This document shows positions 23,485 through 31,799 of a stretch of DNA of 47,625 bases, piece by piece. The translations under genes were made by a program, and so were the position numbers. The notes beneath the pieces were generated by a model that ran no database searches, had not been told where the DNA came from, and worked only from the letters and a program-made list of their open reading frames with translations. Origin of the DNA: Candidatus Methanoperedens sp. (GTDB lineage Archaea > Halobacteriota > Methanosarcinia > Methanosarcinales > Methanoperedenaceae); assembly GCA_030650845.1 (NCBI GenBank), contig JAUSDC010000136.1, forward strand, positions 1 through 47,625, in the 5' to 3' direction. Numbering within the stretch: position 1 is the stretch's first letter; the number at the start of each line of letters is the position of its first letter.

Positions 23485-24435
23485 CTAACGCCGTTTTAAT
23501 AGATATATTGCGATCAGACCTGTTATCAGCAGAATCCCTTCAAACCCGGGAGATTTCGCGGGTTCCTGGGTCTGCGTCTGTGCAGGAACCTGTTTTTCTG
23601 CATTCTTAGCCTCAATAATACCCCTCTGGACTTCAGTTTCAAAGTAACTCAGGTTGAACCTGTGCCAGACAGACGGAATGTTTGTCAATACTGACCTTGC
23701 TGATTCCAACGTTGCTTCAGCTTCCTTCACATCCTTACCTTTTGCTTTAGCGGTAATGATCGCAGTTCTTGCTATTGATATCTCGTTTTGCAATTCTTTG
23801 ATAGAAGATAATGCATTCTCTGCTTTTTTTGGAACAGTAGGGTCGATGCCTGTTATCTTGTTATGGCAATTGCTGCAGAAATCCTCTATTTCCGAAGATG
23901 TCAGAACGCGGACGCTGTGCGCCTGATGGCATGTAACGCATGCAGGTGCAGGTCCTTCTTCGGTTGATTCCAGTTTTTTGAAATGACTTGAACTCTTGAA
24001 TTCTTCAAGTTCAGGCACATGGCATTTGCCGCACATCTCAGGAGTGACCGTCCTGGCAATACTCTTGTCTGGAATACCGACATGTGCTTCAGTCTTTGAA
24101 TTAGCTAACTTGTTGCCGCCGTGGCATTTATCACAGGTTACTTCAAAAAGCGCATGAGTGGAAACAGACCACATGGCATACGTGCTTGCTATTGATTTAT
24201 TGAGTTTGTCCTCATGACATACGATGGAACAGGAAATACCGCTTTCAAGATGTTTTATACGTATATCTACGAACTTTCTCTGTTCTTCTGTCGTAAAAAC
24301 AAGTTTGCGATGACAATCTGCACACGAGTTATTGATCGAATTGGTCGACGCCACGACAGGCTGTATTAACATCTGCGATACCAACAGCAATAACGCTGTT
24401 ATTATAATAATACCTGAAACGTTTTTCCATCTCAT
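23485..24435 (-). CDS. Hexaheme cytochrome c with sortase-type tail (paralogue 2)
   Basis: First gene of the operon, 316 residues. Architecture equals the following gene: signal peptide to about residue 30; hemes CADCH 38, CSIVCH 69 (CX3CH), CDKCH 101, CGKCH 135, CVTCH 166, CSNCH 187; a charged helical stretch with AIITAKAKGKDVKEAEATLE; a Gln/Thr/Pro linker; and the KSPGFEGIL tail with RR end. Heme order, spacing and HALFEVTC-like flanks match paralogue 1, so the pair arose by tandem duplication. GAGGTGCTGAACAT precedes the ATG. The AT-rich spacer before it should hold the operon promoter. Confidence 0.93.
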   Translation of the reverse strand: MRWKNVSGIIIITALLLLVSQMLIQPVVASTNSINNSCADCHRKLVFTTEEQRKFVDIRIKHLESGISCSIVCHEDKLNKSIASTYAMWSVSTHALFEVTCDKCHGGNKLANSKTEAHVGIPDKSIARTVTPEMCGKCHVPELEEFKSSSHFKKLESTEEGPAPACVTCHQAHSVRVLTSSEIEDFCSNCHNKITGIDPTVPKKAENALSSIKELQNEISIARTAIITAKAKGKDVKEAEATLESARSVLTNIPSVWHRFNLSYFETEVQRGIIEAKNAEKQVPAQTQTQEPAKSPGFEGILLITGLIAIYLLKRR

Positions 24436-24450
24436 ATGTTCAGCACCTCA

Positions 24451-24506
24451 TATTAATTAATATTAATTAATATTGATTATTAATTACATATCGATTATTA
24501 ATCATT
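24451..24506. repeat. AT-rich repeats before the cytochrome operon
   Basis: TATTAATTAA occurs twice in a row, followed by TATTGATTATTAATTA and CGATTATTAATCAT. The tract is 16-70 bases upstream of the first cytochrome ATG, where promoter and operator elements are expected. Many TATA-like boxes are possible, so no single one can be named. Confidence 0.5.
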
Positions 24507-24560
24507 ACCTATAGGCAAATACTTAAACCTATCCTTTAAAAAATTGAACTCAAACTGTAT

Positions 24561-25370
24561 TTAAATTGTCCCCTCAAAAACCCGCTCTGCTCTTCCTTCC
24601 ATAAAAGCCGCATCATCCTTTATTGTGATCACAAGTACCCCGCCCTTTGTATTTACCTTCACCCAGTCTTCTGTCTTTCCCAGCCTGTTCGCTACAGCAA
24701 CACAAGCAACCGAACCTGTGCCGCAGCTGTTTGTTTCTCCTTCCACACCACGCTCATAAGTTCGTATGGTGATCTCATTCTCTGAATCTACACGTACAAA
24801 ATTCACGTTCGTGCCTTTCGGGAACACCGGGTCATACCGGATCTTCGGGGCATCGGCAAGCAACTTGTCATTTAGCGAATCCACAAAAATAACCGAATGA
24901 GGCACGCCAGTATTCACAACAGAGACCTCAAATCCATGCATGCTCACCTTGATGAACTCACCGGTTCCTTTTGCAGGAAGCTTTTCCCGGGCAAATTCAG
25001 GCTTGCCCATATTTACTTTTATCCAGATACCATCTTCAACACGCGAAGTAATAGACAGTACTCCTGCAAGGGTTTCAACTCTGGCTGTCTCTTTTATATA
25101 ACCCTTCTCAAGCGCATACTTTACAAGACATCGGATGCCATTGCCGCACATCTCTGCCTCGGATCCATCGGCATTGAATATCCTCATCCCGATATCTGCT
25201 TTTTCCGTAGCTTCGAGGTACAGGACACCATCAGCACCTATACCGAAGCGGCGGTTACAATATTTAACTGCAAATTCTGATTTTTTATTATCAGGTATGA
25301 TCTCTTTCCTGAATTCATCAATGAGAATAAAATCGTTCCCGTTCCCATGCAATTTTGTAAAATATATCAT
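24561..25370 (-). CDS. dapF: Diaminopimelate epimerase
   Basis: DapF converts LL- to meso-diaminopimelate in lysine synthesis, by a two-cysteine acid/base mechanism. The 269-residue protein has MIYFTKLHGNGNDFILIDE at the start, the first catalytic Cys in AEMCGNGIRCLVKYA, the conserved NTGVPHSVIFVD block, TYERGVEGETNSCGTGSVACV with the second Cys, and the GGVLVI end. The start lies one base after the stop of the diadenylate cyclase gene, so they are co-transcribed. Lysine formation via meso-DAP is usual in methanogens; no cell-wall role is implied. Confidence 0.97.
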   Translation of the reverse strand: MIYFTKLHGNGNDFILIDEFRKEIIPDNKKSEFAVKYCNRRFGIGADGVLYLEATEKADIGMRIFNADGSEAEMCGNGIRCLVKYALEKGYIKETARVETLAGVLSITSRVEDGIWIKVNMGKPEFAREKLPAKGTGEFIKVSMHGFEVSVVNTGVPHSVIFVDSLNDKLLADAPKIRYDPVFPKGTNVNFVRVDSENEITIRTYERGVEGETNSCGTGSVACVAVANRLGKTEDWVKVNTKGGVLVITIKDDAAFMEGRAERVFEGTI

Positions 25371-25371
25371 A

Positions 25372-26004
25372 TTATCTTGGCTTTTCTTTCTTCAGGGCTG
25401 AAGATATTACTTCTCCCGCCGTCTTTACTACCAGATATGCTCCTCCTACGACAAGTACAGCCGGAGCCCCTATTGTTGCCGCCGCTATCCCTGCGCTTGC
25501 AAGGAGTGCCATATCCTTGTTCGTGAGAAAGCTTGAAACCTTTTCAAGTGTAGATGGTTCGATATCCACAGAATCAGTCTCAAGCACGATATCACCCTTC
25601 TGGAATACCTTTATCCATCCGCTTTCCTCAGAGACAAGAACAGCTGTGGATGTTTTGTCAAAAGAGGTTATTCCCTTGGCTGCAGCATGTTTTGTCCCGT
25701 ATCCCAGCAGTGTCTCTGATTTCAATATCCTTGAACCATAAGCAAGCAGCTCGCCATCTGGTGTGAATATCATTGCGCCATCAAGTGTGGCAAGTTTCTC
25801 CACCACAGAATCCATCCCTTTGCTCAGGATGTTACCTGTGAACTGCAACTGTGGATAATGCGGGCGGTAGTTGCCTTCGATCCTGACCTTGTCAGCTATC
25901 ACAAAAAGAGCCCCCATTTTATCTTTCGCCAGGCTCTTGCTGATACTGAGGATCATAGCCATTACTTCTGACCTGATATCATGATTCTGCCCGCTTTCGA
26001 CCAT
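25372..26004 (-). CDS. Diadenylate cyclase (DacZ-like, DisA_N domain)
   Basis: A 210-residue protein with a DAC domain, which makes cyclic di-AMP from two ATP. Motifs seen are MGALFVIADK, the DGA signature in TLDGAMIFTPDGELLAYGSRIL, and LGYGTKHAAAKGITSFDKTSTAVLVSEESGWIKVF. The usual RHR-type motif appears as KHA (GTKHAAA), a substitution worth noting. A C-terminal hydrophobic region (MALLASAGIAAATIGAPAVLVVGGAYLVV) could be a membrane hairpin. In archaea c-di-AMP mainly governs potassium and osmotic balance. dapF follows after one base; smc lies upstream on the same strand. Confidence 0.85.
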   Translation of the reverse strand: MVESGQNHDIRSEVMAMILSISKSLAKDKMGALFVIADKVRIEGNYRPHYPQLQFTGNILSKGMDSVVEKLATLDGAMIFTPDGELLAYGSRILKSETLLGYGTKHAAAKGITSFDKTSTAVLVSEESGWIKVFQKGDIVLETDSVDIEPSTLEKVSSFLTNKDMALLASAGIAAATIGAPAVLVVGGAYLVVKTAGEVISSALKKEKPR

Positions 26005-26111
26005 AATATCTTCTTGTAATTCTTATGTAACTTAAGTTTTTGGGCAGGCTCATCATCAAATATTTCAAAATGGAGATGAAACAATTATAAAAATAACCAT
26101 GAAAAATTTTT

Positions 26112-29100
26112 TCAGTTCAATTGTATCCCTGTGACGCTGGATATGTTGCTTTCCTGCATCGACACGCCTATTGTCCTCTTTGCAGCCTCTATCATGGGCT
26201 TTCGAAGCGATACTACGATGAACTGAGCATTGCCTGCTGCATTCTTTATACGTCTTGCCACTTTCTCAGCATTAATGCCATCAAGGAACATATCTATTTC
26301 ATCAAATGCATAGAACGGAGCAGGTCTGTACTGCTGTATGGCGAACAGGAGCGAAAGCGCTGTCAGGCTTTTTTCGCCTCCTGACATTGCTTCAAGACGC
26401 TGAAGCGTCTTCTCTGAGGGCTGCGCCTTTATGGTCATACCACCTGTGAAGGGTTCGTCAGGATTTTCAAGGAACAATTCACCGCTCCCATCGGATAACT
26501 CATGGAACACCATTTTGAACTGTTCATTAACGCCGTTAAAGCTGTTCATGAAAGCCTCTTTTTTCAAGTGTTCGTATTTGTTTATCCTGATCATTATTTC
26601 CTCCCTTTCATGTGACAGGATATCACGGCGCGACTTCAGGTCGTTTTGCCTGATCTCAACTTCACGATATTCATCTATCGCCTTCATGTTAACGGGTTCA
26701 AGTTTTTCCATCGCCCGCGTAAGCGCCGAGATCCTTGATGCCACAGACTCGGAGGAAGGCACCTCTTCATCCCGGTTCAATCCACGCTCTGCGATCTCAT
26801 TATCAAGTGCGATTATCTGCTCTGTGAGAGCTTCTTTTGTAGAATAAAGAGCCTGCAGGTTCCTCTCCATCTCATTGCTGATTCTCTGGATTTCCTCAAG
26901 CCCATCTTTTATGGATGCCAGTTTCTGCTGGAATTTTGTCCTGCTGTTTTGAAGTTCAAGAAGTTCTCCTCCAAGTTCTTTTTCTCTCAGGTTCCTTGCA
27001 TTCAGGTCGCTATCAAGTTCTTTTAACTTTCCTTTCAATTCATTTATTTTCGCCCTGTGGCCATCTCTCTTTGTATCAAGATCAAGGAGCCGGGATTTGA
27101 TCTCCTCGATCCTTGTCTGGGCGTACTTCATGTCCAGTGTTATCGCATTAATGACAGATTCAATGTCTCTCTGCCTTCCTTCAAGCCGGTCTATCTCTTC
27201 TTCTATCTTTGTGGCTTTGCTGCTTAACTCAGGGACCTGCGAACCTTTCAGAAGCCCCTCTATCTTCACGATATTCTCTAAGAACAAAGTTATCTCATCA
27301 TCTTTTGCGCGTTTTTTATCTTCCAGCTCATCCATGTTCTTCTTTATCCCGAACCTCGCTTCTTCCAGGACATTTATCTGTTTTTTCCTCTCTTCTATCA
27401 ATTCAGAAAGTCTTGTGCCACGGCTCTTGATCTCATCCATCTGTATCGTGAGCCTTGTGATCTCATTATCAAATTTTGCAGCTTCATTCTTGATGGAGTC
27501 GATATGATCTTCCGCTTTTTCAAGTTTTGTCATGGCGGATTTGCGCCTTCCCTCAAATTCAGATATCTGCTCAGCGACCTTCTTCAGGTTCTCTTCTTCC
27601 CCGCTTGCAAAGGAGAGCTTGGATCTTATCGTGCCTCCGGTCATCGCGCCCCCTTTCTCGATCAATTCTCCTTCCAGCGTGACCAGACGTTTTCCGCCCA
27701 TGAGACGCCGGGCTGTGTCGAGATCATCAAGTACCATTGTATCCCTGAAAATATACCAGAATGCAGGAGCAAGTTTGTTCTCGAAATCGACAAGGTTAAT
27801 AGCATAATCGATAAACCCTTCAGTTTTATTTTTTTGGATCTTGGGCATGGGTTCCATCTTGTTAAGAGGTAAAAAAGTTACTCTGCCATAACGGTGGTCT
27901 TTCAGATATCGTATCGCTCTGGAAGCATCCTCATCGTTATCCACTACCACAGATTGCATCCTTGCCCCTGCTGCGATCTCAAGAGCTACAGAGTATTTTG
28001 TATCTACTTTTCCAAGTTCTGCTATCGTTCCGTATATGCCTGGAAGTTCTCTGTTCTTCTTTGCTCGAAGAACTGCTTCCACAGGTTCGCTATAAGAAAG
28101 TTCAGCTGCTGCTTTTAATTTCCCTTCAGACCTTGCATAATCCTGATGTAGCCCACGAAGCGTATTTTCAAGTTCTGATACGATGGTTTTTATTTCTGAC
28201 CTGTTCCTCTCAAGATCAAAAGTATCCTTTGAATGTTCTTTTTTCTGCGCATTAAGTTCCTCGACCTGCGCTTTAACATTATCAGCATCAATACCTGCAG
28301 AACTTATCTTTGAAGTGGAAGTTTCGATCTCGATCTCCATATCGCGAACTTCTGTTGAGTTGCGCCTGATAGCATCAAGCAACCTGTCCTCGTCCCTCAT
28401 TAGCTCGTTCTTTTCATTCTTGCATGTCTCAAGAGCCTGTTTTGCTTCAGTAAGCCTGTCCCGCGTCCCTGCGAATTCAGCATCCACTTCTGCAATTTTA
28501 CTGCGTACCATGAGAAGCTGAGTTTTGCGGTCTTCGCATTCTGCGGTGAGTGTTTCTTTTCTCTGGGTCTCTTCTTTTAATTTTTGCAGAAATTCAGCCA
28601 CTTTTACCTGGGTGGCATCAATATCCAGGAAAGCTTTCCTTCTTTGCGACTCGATATCAGTTATTTCATTCTCAGAAAGCTCTATGGTACTGTTGCAGCG
28701 CGATATCTCACCCTTGATGAATTCCATTTCCTTCTTCAAAGCTATCTGCTCACCTTCCCCTTTCTCAAGTATCAAAGAATTGAGCTCTGTTAGTTTGTCC
28801 TCTATCTCTTTGCGCTTTTGCCTGCGTTCTTCAAGCTGTTTTTCAAACTCCTGTTTTTTTGTTTCCTTGTCATGCAGTTCACCTGCGAGTTTATCCAGTT
28901 CAGCTCGCGCATCTTTTAGCCTGGCAAGAAGAACGTATCCTTCATACTTACGTTTCTCATCCCGCAGCGACTGGTATTTCAGAGCCTGGTCACGTTCCTG
29001 CTGGAGCCTTGCAAGCTGTTCATCCACCTCGCCAAGGATGATATCCACCCGTTCCACCCTTTCTCTTACTATTTCAAGTTCATTATGAGCCTGGTCCTTC

Positions 29101-29621
29101 TTTTCATCGAATTCAGCCACTCCTGCTATCTCATCGATGATCTTACGTCTTTCTGTTGAGGTCATCTCTATGATGTGGGTGACATCACCCTGCATCACCA
29201 CATTATAGGCTTCGGGGGTTATCCTGGCTCTTGATAGATGGTTATGGACGTCTGTTAAACTTACAGGCGTATCGTTGAAATAATAGTAACTGTAATATCC
29301 GGATTCTGTCTGCCTGAGTTTGCGGGTGATCACGACCTCATCAAAATCCACAGGCATCTCGCGGTCAGTGTTATCAAAGCGAATAGTCACCTGGGCAAAA
29401 TTTTTCCTTCCGCTATCTGAATTAAAAATAAGGTCTGTAAGTTTCTCGGCCCTCATTATCCTTGAATTCGAAAGGCCAAGGCAAAAGAGGATACTATCGA
29501 TTATGTTGGATTTACCACTTCCGTTTGGGCCGGAAATGGTAGTGAAATCATCAAAGAAGGGGATTTTTACTTTTTTACCGAAAGATTTGAAATTCTGAAG
29601 TTCAATCTCTTTTATGTGCAC
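26112..29621 (-). CDS. smc: Chromosome segregation/condensation ATPase SMC
   Basis: A full-length 1169-residue SMC. The N-terminal head has Walker A ISGPNGSGKSNIIDS (residues 31-45), two long coiled-coil arms surround a hinge near 510-650 (PGIYGTIAELGKV...GGAMTGGTIRSKL), and the C-terminal head has the ABC signature LEAMSGGEKSLTALSLLFAIQ and Walker B PFYAFDEIDMFLDG. It forms DNA-entrapping dimers. Initiation is at GTG 29621, whose first base overlaps the TAG of the upstream coiled-coil gene (TAGTG) behind GAGGCAG. The kleisin genes scpA and scpB, often downstream in archaea, are not adjacent. Confidence 0.98.
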   Translation of the reverse strand: MHIKEIELQNFKSFGKKVKIPFFDDFTTISGPNGSGKSNIIDSILFCLGLSNSRIMRAEKLTDLIFNSDSGRKNFAQVTIRFDNTDREMPVDFDEVVITRKLRQTESGYYSYYYFNDTPVSLTDVHNHLSRARITPEAYNVVMQGDVTHIIEMTSTERRKIIDEIAGVAEFDEKKDQAHNELEIVRERVERVDIILGEVDEQLARLQQERDQALKYQSLRDEKRKYEGYVLLARLKDARAELDKLAGELHDKETKKQEFEKQLEERRQKRKEIEDKLTELNSLILEKGEGEQIALKKEMEFIKGEISRCNSTIELSENEITDIESQRRKAFLDIDATQVKVAEFLQKLKEETQRKETLTAECEDRKTQLLMVRSKIAEVDAEFAGTRDRLTEAKQALETCKNEKNELMRDEDRLLDAIRRNSTEVRDMEIEIETSTSKISSAGIDADNVKAQVEELNAQKKEHSKDTFDLERNRSEIKTIVSELENTLRGLHQDYARSEGKLKAAAELSYSEPVEAVLRAKKNRELPGIYGTIAELGKVDTKYSVALEIAAGARMQSVVVDNDEDASRAIRYLKDHRYGRVTFLPLNKMEPMPKIQKNKTEGFIDYAINLVDFENKLAPAFWYIFRDTMVLDDLDTARRLMGGKRLVTLEGELIEKGGAMTGGTIRSKLSFASGEEENLKKVAEQISEFEGRRKSAMTKLEKAEDHIDSIKNEAAKFDNEITRLTIQMDEIKSRGTRLSELIEERKKQINVLEEARFGIKKNMDELEDKKRAKDDEITLFLENIVKIEGLLKGSQVPELSSKATKIEEEIDRLEGRQRDIESVINAITLDMKYAQTRIEEIKSRLLDLDTKRDGHRAKINELKGKLKELDSDLNARNLREKELGGELLELQNSRTKFQQKLASIKDGLEEIQRISNEMERNLQALYSTKEALTEQIIALDNEIAERGLNRDEEVPSSESVASRISALTRAMEKLEPVNMKAIDEYREVEIRQNDLKSRRDILSHEREEIMIRINKYEHLKKEAFMNSFNGVNEQFKMVFHELSDGSGELFLENPDEPFTGGMTIKAQPSEKTLQRLEAMSGGEKSLTALSLLFAIQQYRPAPFYAFDEIDMFLDGINAEKVARRIKNAAGNAQFIVVSLRKPMIEAAKRTIGVSMQESNISSVTGIQLN

Positions 29622-30358
29622 TATCTGCCTCTTTTAGGGTTTTCGTATATTTCAACTCCTTCATTCACCCTTTCACTCTTCTTGAACATTGACTTATTCA
29701 ATACTTTTTGTTCAGGTTTATTATCAGATTTTTTTATCTCTTCAGCTATCTCTTCCGCTTCTATGATGGCCTGCTGCTTCCTTTTATCTTTGGCCACATA
29801 ATTTTCAGCAACTATGTATTCATTTTTTGGTTTAGGCTTCTCAGGCTGTTTTACTTCTTCTCTGGGTTTTGCCACTTCCATTGGCTTATCATGCATTTTA
29901 TATGTGGCTGACATGAGATCATCCTTTCGTGTTTCAACTCTTGCGCCAGGATCTTCTCGTCCAGGTTTTTTGGGTTTGAGTTCCTGTATTATTGATTTCT
30001 GGTCAAGCAGTTCCTTCATGACACCTTCAAATGCGCTGTTCAGCTCCACAAGACGTCGCTCAAGCCTGTTGATACGTTCTTCGGCCTGTCTCTCAGTTTC
30101 TGATCTGGCGTTTTGCTGTTCAAGCACCGAATCCCGGAGTGATTTATTCATCTCCAGAATATCATTGACCTTTTGTCCTAATTTTATCTTGATCTCGTCA
30201 ATTGTTGATTCTCGCAACTTCAGTTTATCTGCAAACCTGATCTCTATTTCTTCAAAAATAGTCTCGCGCAGCGACTCCTGCATCTGTTCAAACTCTTTGT
30301 CCTTTGCAGCCAGCTTCTGCTCCAGCCTCTCAATTATAATATCCCTTTCAGTACTCAT
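29621..30358 (-). CDS. Coiled-coil protein coupled to SMC
   Basis: A protein of about 245 residues, charged, with heptad-like segments over residues 5-125 (ERLEQKLAAKDKEFEQMQESL, EERINRLERRLVELNSAFEGVMKELLDQK) and a Pro/Lys-rich linker. A second basic part contains NYVAKDKRKQQAIIEAEEIAEEI and ends YENPKRGR. No enzyme motif and no membrane span. It overlaps the smc start by one base, and such coiled-coil genes are found before smc in other euryarchaea, so an SMC-associated role is inferred. I start at ATG 30358 (MSTERDII), after GAGGGATAC; an earlier in-frame start at 30385 is less likely. Confidence 0.7.
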   Translation of the reverse strand: MSTERDIIIERLEQKLAAKDKEFEQMQESLRETIFEEIEIRFADKLKLRESTIDEIKIKLGQKVNDILEMNKSLRDSVLEQQNARSETERQAEERINRLERRLVELNSAFEGVMKELLDQKSIIQELKPKKPGREDPGARVETRKDDLMSATYKMHDKPMEVAKPREEVKQPEKPKPKNEYIVAENYVAKDKRKQQAIIEAEEIAEEIKKSDNKPEQKVLNKSMFKKSERVNEGVEIYENPKRGR

Positions 30359-30455
30359 CTGTATCCCTCGTCCTGTTAATGGCAAAAACAGTCAAATAAG
30401 TTTTGATCTCGCATGACTTTTTGCACATTAAACATATCTTATTACGTTAAATAAT

Positions 30456-31754
30456 TTATGGGGACAGCCTTTTTCTATCCCTTGGGAACAATACTACTTC
30501 GCGTATGTTCTCAATTCCCAGCATCGTCATGAGAAGTCTCTCAGCGCCCACACCCCATCCTGAATGCGGGGGCATGCCATATCTGAACGCCTTGAGATAG
30601 AATTCAAATCCATCAGGGTTCAAACCCTTATCCGAGATCCTCTGTTTAAGCAATTCATATGAATGTTCTCGCTGAGCTCCGGAGGACAATTCCATGCGCG
30701 GATGCATCATATCAAATGCCCTGCATATCTCGGGTTTATCTTCGTATGGCATAGCGTAGAAAGGTTTTATCTTCGTTGGCCAGTCAGTGATAAAATAGTG
30801 CTCTCCAATAGTTTTTCCAATTGAGTGTTCGGATTCTGTTGAAAGATCATCCCCCCATTCTATTTTTTCCCCATTGTCGCGCGCAATAGTTATCGCCTCA
30901 TCATAAGTGATCCGCCTGAATGGTGTTTTTGGGACTGTGATCACAACTCCCAGCATTTCAAGATATTTTGTGCCTTTTTCAGCGACGGTTGAATAAACAT
31001 GTTTTACGAGGTTCTCAAGTATCACCATCACGTCCTCGTTATCCAGGTAGCTTGCCTCAATATCAATAGATGTGGCTTCATTCAGATGTTTTCTTGTATC
31101 ATGCTCTTCAGCCCTGAATATTGGTCCGATCTCGAACACCCGGTCAAGTCCGCCAGACATCATTAACTGCTTAAAGAGCTGCGGGCTCTGGTTAAGAAAA
31201 GCTTCTCGTTCAAAATATGTAATTGGGAATAGGGCTGTGCCGCCTTCTGTGGCTGTTGCTACGACTTTTGGCGTGGTTATCTCAATAAAACCGTCCTGGT
31301 CTAAGAATTCCCTGATGCTTTTTAACATCAGGTGCCTGATCCTGAATATTGCCTGCGTGCGCGGGCGCCTCATGTCCATGAACCTTGCATCAAGCCTTGT
31401 ATCCAGGTCTGCATCCACCTTGCCAGTTGTGTCCATTGGTAATGGCGAGTCGGCTTTTCCAAGTACAGTTACCTGTGTCGGGACAAGTTCATATCCATTC
31501 GGGGCTTTTGCTTCCTTTTTTACAGTCCCTGTAACAGCTACGACCGATTCCCGGCTTAAGTTCCGCACAACTTCAAGTACGTTCTTATCTATTGTTTTTT
31601 TAAAAAGCGTTACCTGTACCAGGCCTTCCCTGTCCCTTACTACAAGGAAAGTAATGCCTCCAAGGTCACGGATCTCATGCGCCCAGCCGCAAATTGTGAC
31701 ACTTGTCCCGTTCATTTCAGAAGTTACCTGTGTAGAATAGTGAGTTCGTATCAT
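30456..31754 (-). CDS. aspS: Aspartyl-tRNA synthetase, likely non-discriminating
   Basis: A 432-residue archaeal-type class IIb AspRS. The N-terminal OB-fold binds the anticodon; motif 2 ([29 protein letters not shown]), the flipping loop [12 protein letters not shown] and motif 3 ([17 protein letters not shown]) are intact. His26 in [11 protein letters not shown] and Pro85 in EAKAPNGYE replace the Trp26/Lys85 pair known from discriminating archaeal enzymes. That pattern is associated with charging of both tRNA(Asp) and tRNA(Asn), which then requires the GatCAB amidotransferase. The ATG is preceded by GGGGAGGATATTC. Stands between the coiled-coil and HEAT-repeat genes on the same strand. Confidence 0.96.
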   Translation of the reverse strand: MIRTHYSTQVTSEMNGTSVTICGWAHEIRDLGGITFLVVRDREGLVQVTLFKKTIDKNVLEVVRNLSRESVVAVTGTVKKEAKAPNGYELVPTQVTVLGKADSPLPMDTTGKVDADLDTRLDARFMDMRRPRTQAIFRIRHLMLKSIREFLDQDGFIEITTPKVVATATEGGTALFPITYFEREAFLNQSPQLFKQLMMSGGLDRVFEIGPIFRAEEHDTRKHLNEATSIDIEASYLDNEDVMVILENLVKHVYSTVAEKGTKYLEMLGVVITVPKTPFRRITYDEAITIARDNGEKIEWGDDLSTESEHSIGKTIGEHYFITDWPTKIKPFYAMPYEDKPEICRAFDMMHPRMELSSGAQREHSYELLKQRISDKGLNPDGFEFYLKAFRYGMPPHSGWGVGAERLLMTMLGIENIREVVLFPRDRKRLSP

Positions 31755-31799
31755 GAATATCCTCCCCTTTCTACTGAGTAATCATATTAATAACCTGTG

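Noticed and set aside
28525-29088. 187-residue plus-strand frame inside smc
   Set aside because: Serine/Leu-rich antisense shadow of coiled-coil codons; no domain or start signal, and smc is complete on the other strand.
31072-31740. 222-residue plus-strand frame inside aspS
   Set aside because: Antisense to intact AspRS motifs; no recognisable protein features.
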